A DNA stretch of 64,000 bases, from the NCBI GenBank assembly GCA_963675135.1, contig OY776129.1, positions 62,621,028 through 62,685,027 of the forward strand. The letters are read 5' to 3'. The position numbers and the translations under genes were made by a program. Source of the stretch: Galeopsis tetrahit (taxonomy: Eukaryota; Streptophyta; Magnoliopsida; Lamiales; Lamiaceae). The notes beneath the pieces were generated by a model, which saw nothing but the letters and a program-made list of their open reading frames with translations, was not told the origin of the DNA and made no database searches. Shown one piece after another: positions 1-11,706 of the stretch (within the stretch, counting starts at the first letter, position 1; each line of letters starts with the position of its first letter).

Positions 1-539
1 TGATGTCTATGTAATGCACCTCTCAGAAATACTTGAAAAATTACTGTGATTGATTCTTGGAATATTGGAATGCACACTCAGCTTCTTCTAATAAGCCTTG
101 TTTATGTGTTTTCTACTGTGGAAATTTACATAATATAGTGTGCTTTCTGAGTCAGATAAGTTTGAAAAACTGAGATCCCATTTACTTGTTCAGCATCCCA
201 AGTATATACCACGACCCGACCCGACCACGAATAGTGTTGGATCGACCCGTTTTCTTGGAGTGTTGCAAATTAGTCTTACAAAACAATCATAATATAGCTA
301 TGGATTGCTAATCTTTTTTTAAATACAAGGAGTGTATCTCATATCAAGATGTTCCATTTCAATTTGGCATTTGGGGATTTTGAATGTCTAGTAGCAACAC
401 AGTGTTTACTAATTTACCTCAAATGCCAATCTCAACATATTCACAAAATCAAAATGAAGAAAAAAGAAAAGCACAAACAAGGCTAAAAATAAGTAACAAG
501 CTTCTTTCTTCTGAAATGAACCAACCAACCAACCATGCA
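1..539. other. Intergenic / 3' flank of the MYB gene
   Basis: No coding region was recognised. The part next to 540 is probably 3' UTR of the minus-strand MYB gene. Around 205-252 there is a short block rich in CGACCC/GACCCG, the sort of subterminal composition seen in hAT-type relics in this window, but no termini were found. Confidence 0.4.
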
Positions 540-1597
540 TTAGGATGGATAATGAAGCTCTGATTGAATCTGAAAAACCATGTTTTGAGACCCCATATAT
601 GATTCATGCATACCACCACCTCTTTGCAGATAATTCATACCATATGAAGATGATGATGTGAGCATGTTCCCATGGCATGGTGAGCTGAACCCCATCACCA
701 TCTCGTTGCTCGAATGATTCCACGGGATAGGCGAGGAGGAGTTCGACTGGTCCGACTTCTTGTTATCGGGCGACGGGGTCTGATTGTCGTTGAGATTCAC
801 CGTCGTTATATCATGAATGCTTGCTCTCCGTTTATCTTTACCGCCCGAGAGTTGTCGAATGAAGTACTTTTGAGCATGACTAGCAACTTGAGTCGGAGTT
901 CTCGTGATCACGAAATTACGAGATATGTTCCTCCAATCCCCTTTTCCATACTTCTTCAGCCCCATCAGAAACAATCTGTTTTGTTTAACATAACAAACAC
1001 CATTCAATAATCATGTCAAAACCCAATACAGAGTCAATTTTATTTTTTCTTTTATCAAAAACAAGCTAATAAGTAGTACTCCAATACCCAACAACTTGCA
1101 GTTAAATAAATATTCAACAAGTAAAATACCATATCCAACAATCAAGATTGAATCGGAAAGAAAACTCACTTATGCTCTTCTTCTGTCCATGGAACGCCCT
1201 TCTTTCGTTCTTGGTCGGAGGGTCTGCCGGAAGACGATCTCCGGCCGCCGGAGATGAAGGGCTGCTTGAAGGTATCATAGCCATGGGCGCCGCCCCATTC
1301 TAGTGTGAAAGGGGATGAAGTATTGTAACCAGGAACAGGGACTAATCCAGCTTCTATACTACTAACATCGTCTTCCAATTCTTTATATTGCCGCATGACA
1401 TCGCCGACGGATTTGCCAGGCACCATTGCAGCAACTTTGAGCCATCGATCGGGTGTATTTTCGTCGAACAATGCGAGTGCATTCTCAAATGCCTTGTTTT
1501 CAGCAGGGGTCCATCTGGTGCTGCTCCTGCTGTCATCAAGCCAGCTTGAATTGGAAAAATATGAAGTAGGTGATAAAATCTCCATGTCCCACTTCAT
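540..1597 (-). CDS. DIVARICATA-like MYB transcription factor (2 exons)
   Basis: Exon 1 is 1170-1597 and exon 2 is 540-975. The intron 976-1169 has a GTGAGT donor and a CAG acceptor, and splits the Lys codon of EEHK|LFLMG. The joined frame is 864 nt, 287 aa, within the usual DIV-type length. The start MKWDMEILSP matches the conserved family start. An N-terminal SANT/MYB repeat spans about residues 26-78 (Trp29, Trp52). A second MYB repeat spans about 135-183 (Trp137, Trp157) with the plant signature SHAQKY at 175-180, followed by KDKRRASIHDITTVNL. Known role of the family: nuclear, DNA-binding one-repeat-pair MYB proteins acting in floral asymmetry and in stress and sugar/ABA responses; the second repeat binds I-box/TATCCA-like sites. 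A specific role for this copy is not deducible. The protein looks intact. Confidence 0.95.
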
Positions 1598-2400
1598 TAA
1601 ACTATGTATTCAATTCAATTATTGAGTTGGGAGTTTCAAGATTTTGATCTAGAGGAGGGTTTTTTTTTCATTTAGGGTTTCAAAAATTGGGGGAAAAAAG
1701 GGGTGGAAGAAGTTTCAGAATGGGAATGGGAAATGAGTGTTAAATCAATGAGTGTGAAGGAATCAGAATATTTTTTCCTCCTCAATTGCAACCTCTCACT
1801 TGAGGAATCTCAAAAAGAGCCCACTTTTCCTAAATCAATCTCAACTTACCACATAATCAAAACAAATCCCAACTGCCTAAACTCACTCACCACAAATCTC
1901 TCTACCTCTACACACAAACAAAAAAAAGAAGTGAAAACCTGAAACCAAGAAACAATTCTCAAGAAAATGACAGATAATTATTAGTATTTCATTGATTTGA
2001 GCAAAAGGGGTTCTGATAAGTTGCTGTCCCTCACCTAAAATTTACCTTGATATCTCAATTTGGCAACAAAGAAAACCTGAAAGATGCAATAAAAAAGAAG
2101 AAGAAGAAGCTGGAGAGAACAGTGACACCCTGAAAAAGCTGTGTGATTGAACACTCACAAAAACAAGTCTGAATTCTGAGAAATTATTAAAAAAAAAGTG
2201 GGAAAAAGTTTCTTGCTTTTCCCCCCCCTCAATTATGACCAAGAAAACAAAAAGATGATGACAATGGAAAGCAAATCTATTTAGCAGCAGTGATGAAGAA
2301 ATGAATCTCAAGAATTAATCATAAACAGAGGAGAGAGAGAAGAGAAGGGGGTAGTGGGAGGTGGTGAAATTTGATTGGCTGAGATGGTGTTTGTGGGATA
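1598..2400 (-). promoter_or_regulatory. Probable 5' leader of the MYB gene
   Basis: About 800 bp between the start codon and a TATA-like site. It is CT-rich when read on the minus strand, as plant leaders often are. A possible leader intron has a donor-like AAG|GTAAA near 2046 and a pyrimidine-rich stretch ending in TAG near 1905. This is inference; no transcript supports it. Confidence 0.35.
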
Positions 2401-2425
2401 CTGCAACTTATTAAAAAGTTTCCAT

Positions 2426-2434
2426 ATTATATAA
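2426..2434 (-). promoter_or_regulatory. TATA-like box of the MYB gene
   Basis: Reads TTATATAAT on the minus strand, just upstream of a CT-rich leader. It is the best core-promoter candidate, but lies 830 bp from the start codon, so a leader intron is implied. Confidence 0.35.
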
Positions 2435-2439
2435 TGCAC

Positions 2440-4630
2440 ACTTCTTCTGTTTGTTTTTTTTTAATACTACAAAAGAATAATTATTATTTCTTTTTTGTTA
2501 TAATTCTTTTTTATTAAGTATGGGTTGGCAACCTCATGATGACCCATGGAAGCTCAATTCTCCTCTTCAATTTTAATTTAATGGCATTTGGTCAAAAGTG
2601 TACATTCTACAAAAATGCACACCACTAACTCTATGATTTATGAACCTCTACACCACAATTACGGCAATTTTTCCTTTCATATCAGATTCTTATGACCAAA
2701 TTATCAATTTTTTCCTTTCATATAAATATTTCAAATATAGTCAAATGCATATATGTGGTGAGAATAATTTTTTTAATTTGTAAGTGCTTATTAGTTTATG
2801 AATCTTGCTTGGTGTGCTTTGCCCAAATGCATGCACTTTATACATTAAAGAGGTGGTGTTCACATTAGATTATAGTAGTAACTTTCTTTTTTAAAGTAAA
2901 TTTGTTATTCATATTTGGTTTCACACTAGTTAAATCTTGTTTTTATGCGAGAAAAAATAACTACACTAACTAGGTAAGACTTCTGCAACTGGTTCTATCA
3001 ACTAGACGTTAGATTTGAGTTCATGACTTTCATTTTCCACCCTCATCTAATCTACCAACTTGAACATTGAATACACTTTTTTTTTTTTTTTTAAATGATG
3101 GTGATTAATTGGATAATTTAGGCACTCATGAATGCTCCAAGAATTCAATGGCCATAGTTTGTTTGTCAAGTGAATGAGCAGCCAATCATATTAGTTGATG
3201 TAATTCAAGTCAACTAACTAGTGGTTAAGGTTAAGATTGACTTATCCCATTATTTAAAGGATAAATTAAGATAAACAATTAATTAGTTTAAATTGAATAT
3301 TATTATAAATCATAAACCAGCTTAAAGCTAAATCTGTGACTTTGGACTCCATAAAGATTAAATAAGAAACCAATGATTGGGTACGTTATTTGTTACTACA
3401 AGTTTCCAACCCATATTTCATTTTCACTCCTAACAACATCACAATTCATCAACTAGTTTAAACATCTACTTACTTACCTACACTTTCTCAATAAGTCACA
3501 TGCATACAAAATTTGTCTACATAAATTTACCCTTTTGATGTAAATTATTTCACTCGTTCCAATGAAAACTACTCAATTGAGTTGTTCATCTCTTACATTT
3601 AATTACATTATTTTCTTTTTTAATTATACAACTTATTTTATTAGATTACTTAATTTATGTGTCTAAAACTCATGACTAACTTTCACCGGAGAGTACAAAT
3701 TATTATACAAAAACACGATTTATACGAATTGTTTATGGTTGAGAATAGTACTATTGTTTAACCAAGGTTGAGAATAGTACTATTGTTTAACCGATGCAAG
3801 TGATTGCTAGATTGCATAATATGGTTTTAAAAAAAATTATAAGAATTCGAATAAAGTTTGAGATTAATTTTGTACTTAGTCGAGGCATGAGGCAGAAAAC
3901 TAGCCGCCAAAAAAGAGTAGTATAATGTCAATTTCTTAATTTCTCATACTATTGTTGATGGGTATGGAATATTGGGACCATTTAAACACGCTTCTCTTCT
4001 CTTATTGGTTGCTTAATTATAATAACGCTTTTGGTGTCAAAATAAAATAACGTTTCTATTCCTCGAGGCTCGTGCAAATTCTGCTCCAATAACAGTGGAC
4101 CCAATCAGTGTATTTACTTTAATGCAACCAAAACATAACACGTCAAAATTAAGGCGGGTGTACTGGACTGTGCCACACACGATCCAAACCCTTTTTACTT
4201 TACTTCACATTTGTTGTTAAAACCCGATTGGACGATACTGTATATTGGATTTTTTTTCATTTCGATAAATTAATAGTAGTATATATATTACTCACTCAAC
4301 TCTTTTTATTTATTTATTTAACGTATTCAATAGTAACATTTAATTATTAAATTCAATTCTATGTCGGTCATGATCCTTGAGCCTTTGCTCGAGTTTTCCC
4401 ATTAAATAGACTAGACTATTCTTATTTTGTCACTACAAGAATTTTTTAAAATTTCAACAATATAAAATCATTTTCGAATTTAGAAAATTTAAATGGAATT
4501 TCCAGGGGTGAAAATTTGTTCGAACTAGCAACTTTCAATTGAATTTTTTTACTCCAACCGTAATTTTAACGTCTTGTCGTAGGAAATAAGACCCGACTCG
4601 TACATTTTTCAATAGCAAACTCTCGTATAT
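2440..4630. other. AT-rich intergenic DNA
   Basis: No gene or complete transposon was recognised. The only clear structure is a 29-bp tandem duplication at 3737-3794. Confidence 0.4.
3737..3794. repeat. 29-bp tandem duplication
   Basis: Two adjacent near-identical copies (3737-3765, 3766-3794) starting GGTTGAGAATAGTAC. Looks like a recent local slippage or repair duplication. Confidence 0.8.
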
Positions 4631-4631
4631 A

Positions 4632-5412
4632 CTCATATAGTCGGGTGTATACATACATTTGAGTTGACCGATCAATGGTTAACAAATATTTGATCGTTAA
4701 CATTCTTTTCTCATTTAAAAAAAATGTAAGTCATTATATTGAAAAAATCAATTTTTAATAAAAAATATAAGACATTATAACTAAAAAATGCAACACAATA
4801 TTTGATAAAAAGCACAAGTCAGTATAATTGAAAAGTACAACACAAGTTACACAATATTAATGAAAAATGTAAGTTATATTAATGAAAAATGTAATTTATT
4901 ATTACTAAAAAGTGCAACACAATTTTTTTTACTGAAAAGTGCAACACAATATTATTAAAAAGTGCAGGTCAATATCACATTTTTTTATGAAAAGTGTAAG
5001 TTATTATAACTGAAAAATGCAACACAATATTACTAAAAAGTGTAAGTCACTATAAATGAAAATATTATTGTAAAGTGTAAAATACTACAATTGAAAGTGC
5101 AACACTGTATAACTAAAAGATAAAATATAACATTACTAAAAAGTGAAAATCAATATACAGAGTAACTAAAAATATGAGTATTAAAAAGTGTAAGTCACTA
5201 TAATTGAAAAAATGTAACACCATTTATCAAAAAATGTAAGTCAATATAACTGAAAATATTGTTAAAAAATGCAAATCATTATAACTGAAAAGAGCACCAA
5301 AAAAAAAAAAAAATTACCAAATTTCTTTTGTTAAAAAATAAAATAAAAAAAGTTAAATGTTGAGTGATCAACGATCAATTAGAGAATATGGGTACACTCA
5401 AGTGTACAACAG
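4632..5412. mobile_element. Degenerate palindrome-ended MULE-like element
   Basis: The ends carry decayed versions of the termini seen at 19577-19892 and 57493-59492: TTGAGTTGACCGATCAATGG near 4660 and, inverted, GATCAACGATCAATT then ACTCAAGTGTAC near 5365-5408. The interior (4720-5320) is a degenerate array of units like AAAAAGTGTAAGTCA alternating with AAAAGTGCAACACAAT. The same interior vocabulary is found in the 57-59 kb copy. Boundaries are approximate and no target duplication was found. Confidence 0.5.
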
Positions 5413-6068
5413 TGTTACCCTTTTTTAATTTGAAGAATTTGAAGACTTTGAAAACTATTTGCAAGTTATTAACGTTGATGGAATATCGATGAAACACGAA
5501 AATTAAAACAAAGAAATCGAGTAGCCTAATCCCTAACCAACATTTGTCTTGCCCCCACCCCGTCCCTCGCAATTGAAAATGCACACGTGTACCCCCAATC
5601 CCTATCCTTCTTATGGGGGTAATAAATTTCTGACCATTTCTAACACTACCAATTGCATTAAAATTGTTTCCTGCTTTACCCCTTTTTGTGTCGTCTTGTC
5701 ATGTCAATTATCAAGGGTGGTTACGGTATTGTGCTGCCTTTGACTCCATGACCCAGTTTAAGTTGTCTTCATGTGAGTGGCGGAATCAAATTCATTGGGC
5801 TTATGGGCCACAATCCAGGCCCATTTTCTTCAACACCCTAAACTTACCTCATTAAGTTTTCTTCAATTTGTATGTTTATTTTTTCATTTTATTTAAAAAA
5901 GGAAATGTTATCTAAACCTTGTTACGCCACTAATATTATTGTATTATAAATATTAATAATATAGCTGATGTAGTAGTGGATCTTACAAAATAATAATTAG
6001 AGATGTATAACAAATATAGATATTTATCGGGCTAGTCTTATAGGGTTGCGGGTTAAACAGGTTAAAAC

Positions 6069-6213
6069 CTTATCCGATTCACTCTTGACATTTTAAAAAA
6101 AGTTGTGACCTAAACCTAATCTAGCAGATTAAACGGGCCACTAAAAGTCGTGATCTTATCCGATTCACTCTTAACAGTTCAAAAATAGTCGTGATCTAAA
6201 TCTAATCTAGCGG
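6069..6213. repeat. Imperfect direct repeat, about 67 bp, two copies
   Basis: Copies at about 6069-6135 and 6146-6213 share CTTATCCGATTCACTCTT and AACCTAATCTAGC-type segments. They lie in a GGGTTAAAC-rich block that resembles subterminal hAT sequence. Confidence 0.6.
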
Positions 6214-6522
6214 GTTAAAATATTAAATGAAAAAAATATAAAGAAGTATTAATTAAGCGAAATAAAATATTAAATGAAAAAATATTAAAAAATCATTAAA
6301 ATGGTAGAAAAAAAAAACATTGAAGATAATGGAATTTCATGTAGACTTCGTTTCTCTACAAATTATTAGTATAACCATGGCATGGAATTTCATACATGTA
6401 TACTCCTAGAATTGATTTATTAATATCAAAAGAGAAACATGTAAAGAGTTTTTCTCTCTCTTTTTTTATTTATTTATTTCATGCATATTTCTAAGTTTGT
6501 AAATTACAAAAAAAACAACATT

Positions 6523-6612
6523 GACGCTTTGCCCCAACGCGTTTTGGGGCAAATTATAATTATTTTTGAAAAAAAAAAAAAAAAATTTGAAAACGCATGA
6601 GGGCAGAGCGTT
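6523..6612. repeat. Small inverted-repeat (fold-back) sequence
   Basis: The arm GACGCTTTGCCCCAACGCG at 6523 is mirrored by the complement of AAACGCATGAGGGCAGAGCG at 6591-6610, around an A-rich loop. The left arm also contains a smaller hairpin (GCCCCAA...TTGGGGC). Origin unknown; possibly a very short MITE. Confidence 0.5.
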
Positions 6613-7462
6613 TTATTATAATTTCAGAACATTTTCTAAATACGCCATATTTTACAAATTATTCAATATAAATACAATAAAATGATAAAAAAAACCCTAT
6701 AATTTTACTTGACATGTTCCTTATGTTTTGAATTTATGTTCAATGCAGAATTGTGTGTCTTGCAAGCACAATTGTTTTACTATAGTGCAATCGCGTGACA
6801 GCATGATTTTTTTAAACTCGGTTTAAATGCCGACTTATTTTTGTTTTTTCAATCTCAACATCAGTTTGATTTTATTTTTTGCTAGGAGAGTTAACTATTT
6901 GTGAAATTTGTTGTGATTGAGGTGTTAAAATTTTTATATTAGCAATCCTCATTCTCAAAATATTTAAAATAATGTACACAGTCTTAATTAAAAGGAATAC
7001 TATAAATTGAGAAAAAAGCAAAGAAAAAATATGACTATATTTATGTGAAGGAGAGAATATAAAATTTAATTTTAGTTTAGTTTATTTATTTATGGCACAT
7101 GAAACATGTTTGTGTCTTTGGACTTTTGAGGCCATCACTATTGAGCATTCACTCTTTCTTTATTAGGTAACCCTTCTACCTCGATTCTCTAAAACCTTTC
7201 TTCAATGAAACAACGTGCCATTCAATAAGAGCATGTCAATTAATAGGCCAATAAATTCCAAAAAAACAGAGAAATTAAATAATAATATTTAAAATGCATG
7301 CATTTATTTACGTCCATATTAAGTTGTCGGGCTTTTTTTTTTTCCCTAATAATCGTTACATCAATCATTGTAGAATTATATGATTTATTGCCAATTTCTC
7401 GAAAAACCTTGATTAATAAATAAATTATAGGAAAAATATACTTGAATAACCCGTGGAGTATG

Positions 7463-8173
7463 TAGACCTGTCAAAACGGGCCGGCGGGGCGGGGCGGGCC
7501 AAAACTGTAAAGGCCCGCCATTTGGCGGGGCGGGGCGGGCCAACCCGTTTGCAAGGCGGGCTCCCAAAACCCCAACCCAACCCAAAAATAGGCGGGCCGC
7601 GGGTTTTGGCGGGCCAACTTTTTTTTTTTACAAAATATTTATTAAATTTATCAAGAAACATAAAAAATTATTGTATATATATTTATTTGTATAATATATT
7701 ATAAATACAGTAATAATATACCTATATATTAAAGTAATATACTTATATTTTATATACATAAAATAAAATAGGGTATTATGAGTACAAAAAATGAAGAAAG
7801 AAGAAAAAAAATGAAACTGCTTATATAATCTGTTATGCGCTAGAGTTTTTAATATTAATTAGGTTTATTATATATTGTTATTAAATAAAGTTGGATAGCT
7901 TAAGTGGTTAGAGCACTATTAGTCAAATAGTAAGGTGAGTTCGATTCTTAGAAAGGGCATTATTTTTTAATTAAATATAATATTTTTAAAAAAAATCAAA
8001 AAATGGCGGGCCAGCCCACCAAAGACCGCACCAACCCGCCAAAAACCGGAGCCCAAACGGGCCGGACCGCCTGGGCCCGCCTCCTGGCGGGCTTGGAAAA
8101 TCCTGGCCCAACCCACTATTTTTAGTGGCGGGGCGGTCTGGCCCAACGGGCCCAGCCCGTTTTGACGGCTCTA
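7463..8173. mobile_element. hAT-type MITE with 8-bp target duplication
   Basis: A 711-bp element flanked by the exact 8-bp duplication GGAGTATG (7455-7462 and 8174-8181). Terminal inverted repeats: left TAGACCTGTCAAAACGGG; right, read inward, TAGAGCCGTCAAAACGGG (16 of 18 match). Subterminal GGCGGG/GGGCCGG runs sit at both ends, and the middle is AT-rich with a tRNA-like SINE segment. The TAG...CTA ends and 8-bp duplication are hAT hallmarks. No transposase is present, so it is non-autonomous. Confidence 0.9.
7891..7962 (+). repeat. tRNA-derived SINE-like segment
   Basis: Contains a pol III A-box-like TAGCTTAAGTGG (about 7897) and a B-box-like GAGTTCGATTC (about 7938) at tRNA-like spacing. 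It lacks a tRNA fold and 3' end, so it is a SINE head or tRNA relic rather than a tRNA gene. It lies inside the hAT MITE 7463-8173. Confidence 0.55.
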
Positions 8174-8454
8174 GGAGTATGTTAAATTAAATGTATGTTG
8201 TATCCGATAATATTTGCTTTATATATATATATATATATAAAGCAAATAAGTTAGAAAATTAATATAAATCAATTAATTTTGTATCTTTTTGTAAATTCGA
8301 ACTTAGATGATGATGAAATTCTTTCATAGTATAAAAGTTTTAACACATCCACATTTTGAGTTTAAAATTTGTTGAAAATAACTTCACTCATATTAAATTG
8401 TCTACTCGATTGATTTCACTTTAAATGGTAAATGTGATGATATGTGCACAAGTG
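8174..8454. other. AT-rich spacer
   Basis: Spacer between the hAT MITE and the copia remnant. Contains a (TA)n run at about 8220-8240; otherwise nothing recognised. Confidence 0.4.
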
Positions 8455-8459
8455 AAGCT

Positions 8460-10392
8460 TGTAGATAAACAATGAATTGTGAAATTATAATTTCATTGAT
8501 TGATTGTAAAGAGTACACGAAGGAAGTATTTATAGATACAAAACATATTTATCATAAATCTCTAATTTAAGGAAAATAAAGATTTACAAGATATATAAAA
8601 TATACTCCGTATTATACAAGATATATATAATATCTCTTAATATATTTATATATGTCTAATACGCCCCCTCAAGATGGAGCGTCGTAGGAGAGTCCAATCT
8701 TGATCATAAGAAGTTGTAGACGAAGTCGAGAAAGGGGTTTTGTAAGTGCATCAACAAGTTGGTCCGCAGAGGAGACGTGTGAGACCCTAAGTTGAGATGT
8801 CTTGATCAAGTCTCTAACAAAATGGAAATCGATTGCAATGTGCTTCATTCGGGAGTGAAAGACAGGATTTGAGCAGAGATAAGTGGCTCCAATGTTGTCA
8901 CAATAGATAACAGGCAAGTCTGAGATTGTGAAGCACAGCTCACGAAAAAGAGATTTTAACCATTGAACTTCAGAGGCAACGGAGGCAATAGCACGATACT
9001 CAGCTTCTGTTGAGGAACGGGCAATCGATTTTTGTTTATTGGAGGACCAATAGATAGGATTGGCACCAAGGAAAATAATGTAAACACTTGTGGAGGAACG
9101 ATCATCACTGTTGCCAGCCCAATCAACATCAGTGAAACAATGTAGAGAGGAGGAGGTGGTCGGTCGTAGTGTTATTCCAACATCTCTTGTTCCATTTAAG
9201 TACCTAAGTAGGCGTTTGACAGCTCTCGATCCCCAATGAGTGACAGTCGGATTATGCATAAACTAACACAGCTTGTGAACAGCAAATGCAATGTCGGGTC
9301 TCGTGAGTTGAAGATATTGAAGACTGCCAAGTATTTGTCGATATTGAGTGGCATCAGCAGGAGGTGTCCCATCAATAAGGGTAAGGCGAGCGGAGGTGGT
9401 TAGTGGCGTCTGAACATGTTTGGAGGTAACCGTGTTGTATCGAGTGAGTAGATCAACCACATACTTTTGTTGAGAGAGAAAGCAGGAGTTGTTGGTACGA
9501 AGAACTTCAACACCTAAGAAGTAGGAAAGAGGGCCCAAGTCTTTCACTGAAAATTTCGAACCAAGATCTGTTGCCACACGAGTAAGGAAGGGAATGGCTG
9601 TGAGAATCAAATCATCAACATACACAAGAAAATATGCAATAATACCAGATTTATTGTACACAAAAAGGGATTCATCAGATTTTGTGTGGATAAACCCAAT
9701 TCCTTCCAAAAACGTCCTAAGTGCATAATACCAAGTACGGGGAGCCTGTTTCAAACCGTAAATGGATTTGTGTAATTTGCAAACATTGGATGGAAACGCC
9801 TTATCAATGAAACCAGGAGGTTGAGCCATGTAAACTGTATCAGAAAGGGAACCATGTAGAAAATCATTGTTCACATCAAATTGTTGAAGTGGCCAATTTT
9901 GAGTGACTGCAATACTCAGGACTGCTCGAACGGTTGCTGGTTTGACCACATGACTAAACGTTTCTGAAAAATCAACTCCGGGGCGTTGGTGAAAGCCTTT
10001 GGCCACAAGTCGAGCTTTGAACTTGTCTAAGGACCCGTCCGGTTTCCGTTTGATGCGGAAGACCCACTTTGAACCAACAATGTTGGTAGAATCATCAGGT
10101 GGTACTAAATCCCAAGTACCGTTTTTTAGAAGGGCATTAAATTCAGATGACATGGCCTCCCTCTATCGTTCATCTTTTAATGTCTGAGAGACGCAGCTAG
10201 ATTCAGTGTCAGAAGATAGATTAATTGTAAGACCATACCTCGGATTTGATTTGAAGATTCTGTTTTGAGCTCGAGTGACCATTCGAGTGCTTTGGGGGGC
10301 AGTGGGGATGGCAATAAGGGAACATCTGGCGAGTCGAGACGAAGAGGTGGAAGGGGTGTACTTAGTGTTAATATATTTATATATGTCTAATA
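8460..10392 (-). mobile_element. Truncated Ty1/copia retrotransposon, outer ends intact
   Basis: Flanked by the exact 5-bp duplication AAGCT (8455-8459 and 10393-10397). The 3' LTR is 8460-8661 (202 bp). The polypurine tract GAGGGGGCG (minus strand) abuts it and overlaps the pol stop codon. Only the first 25 bp of the 5' LTR survive, at 10368-10392, joined directly to mid-pol sequence. The rest of the 5' LTR, the primer site, gag, protease and integrase are absent. The surviving outer ends and target duplication show that the loss was internal. Confidence 0.85.
8669..10363 (-). pseudogene. copia pol fragment (reverse transcriptase and RNase H), broken
   Basis: Runs from the integrase/RT linker through RT (NGTWDLVPP..., LVAKGFHQRPGVDF, YGLKQAPRTWY, catalytic YVDD) to RNase H (DWAGNSDDRSSTS, STEAEYRA, YCDN). 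Two in-frame nonsense codons break it: TAG at 10163-10165, where the family has Trp (REAM context), and TAG at 9263-9265 in KLC*FMH, where Gln is usual. Both fit single C:G to T:A transitions. Upstream pol is deleted. Non-functional. Confidence 0.9.
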
Positions 10393-10397
10393 AAGCT

Positions 10398-10740
10398 GAG
10401 TGTTAAATAATTAATATAAATGAATTAACTTTTCACCCTTCCTTAAGTTTGGACTTTTAAGTTTGGAGAAATCATTCAGTGAAATATCATTATTAATTTT
10501 CACAATTGACCATTGAAAGTGGTGAGGCAATCTCTTGACCTAGAATTCTATTTTAGTATTTAATTATGCATAACTTTGTTTAAAAAAATATTATTCAGGT
10601 TTAAAGATATAAACCACTGATCATACAAAATTTTCTTTATCATTAATTTCATACGTGTTCGAGCAATCGTGTCCAAAAAAAAACGTGTTCGAGCAATAAG
10701 AAAGGCAGGGATTAATGCTAACTTTTCTTATTATTTTGAG
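10398..10740. other. Intergenic spacer
   Basis: Short AT-rich spacer; nothing recognised. Confidence 0.4.
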
Positions 10741-10748
10741 GACAAAAA

Positions 10749-11018
10749 CTTGTGTGAGACCGTCTCACGGATCTTTTTCTGTGAGACGGATCCTTTTAAC
10801 CCATATTTCAAAATTTTGGGTAGGATAATCCATATTTTTTTTCCAGATTTTGGTTTGTAAAAAAAGTGATAATGTTTAAGTAAAATGTGATAATATTTTT
10901 AACAAAAGTGACTATCACTTTTTACTTAAACACTATCACTTTTTGCTCAAACATTATCACTTTTTATATATAAAGGCCGTCTCACGGATCTCATTTTATG
11001 AGACGGTCTCACCCAAGA
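10749..11018. mobile_element. Fold-back MITE with GTGAGACCGTCTCA ends
   Basis: About 270 bp. Both ends carry TTGKGTGAGACCGTCTCA in inverted orientation, and this sequence is itself partly palindromic. Subterminal AAAGTGATAATGTTTA-type segments are also mirrored. A decayed relative of the end is visible at about 23085-23120 (ATGAGACAGTCTTATGC). No target duplication was resolved, so the superfamily is open. Confidence 0.65.
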
Positions 11019-11340
11019 CTAGCCCTATTTTGAGTTACTTTATCAAGAGTACTGGACTCAACATATCAATCATACTACTGCAACTGGAATGTCAACTGCA
11101 TTTACTATAAATAAATCATTTACAAGGTTAAATATATATATATATATATATAATTAACTTTAAATATTATATATATGATCCAAATAACCGTAGTAGTTGG
11201 TTTGCTGTGTAGATTAAAAAAAATTAAGGTGAAAACAAATTTTGTGGAGCCAGTTTCAAAGCAAACTTTAATTGGGACCCCCGGTTAGTGATCCAAATAA
11301 AATATCTAAAATTAATAATAATTTCTTTTACATATTACCA

Positions 11341-11463
11341 TTTTTTTTTATGGAAGTTAAATACCCATCCCTTTTTTCCCCTCCCCATGACTCGAACCCA
11401 GGACCTAAGGCTCCCCATGACTCGAACCCAAGACCTAAGACCTTGAGCTATCTCACTTTGTCA
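11341..11463 (-). mobile_element. tRNA-derived SINE with 14-bp target duplication
   Basis: Flanked by the exact duplication TTTACATATTACCA (11327-11340 and 11464-11477). Read on the minus strand it has an A-box-like GATAGCTCAAGG, a B-box-like GGTTCGAGTC, a CATGGGGAGGGG-type body and a terminal A-run. A segment of roughly 28-32 bp that includes the B box is duplicated in tandem. Same family as 35733-35838. Confidence 0.85.
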
Positions 11464-11706
11464 TTTACATATTACCAATTCATTATTGTCATAATAAAAA
11501 CTTTCTCATATTTCACTTTAATGTATGAAACAAATATTAAATTAGAATACAATAACAAATGAATATTCAAATTGAATGCACTCACCCCATTAATTTTGTG
11601 GGCTCCAAGTTTTCAAAGCACAATCTTTTTGCACTCCTATTATTTTCTATTACACGCGTCATAGTAAAAAAGAAAAAGAAGAGTAGTTGGAAAAAAATCT
11701 TTTGTA

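Larger units (their letters stand above)
5413..7454. other. Intergenic DNA
   Basis: No gene recognised. Contains an imperfect direct duplication (about 6069-6213) and a small fold-back (6523-6612). Confidence 0.4.

Noticed and set aside
2042..2311. 89-codon minus-strand frame upstream of the MYB gene
   Set aside because: Falls in the CT-rich leader region and has no family resemblance; at most an upstream reading frame.
4720..5320. CRISPR-like array
   Set aside because: Units are degenerate, AT-rich and without constant repeats or unique spacers; plant DNA context.
7891..7962. Possible tRNA gene
   Set aside because: A and B boxes are present but no acceptor stem or full cloverleaf can be formed; treated as SINE-like. 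The same holds for 58331-58402.
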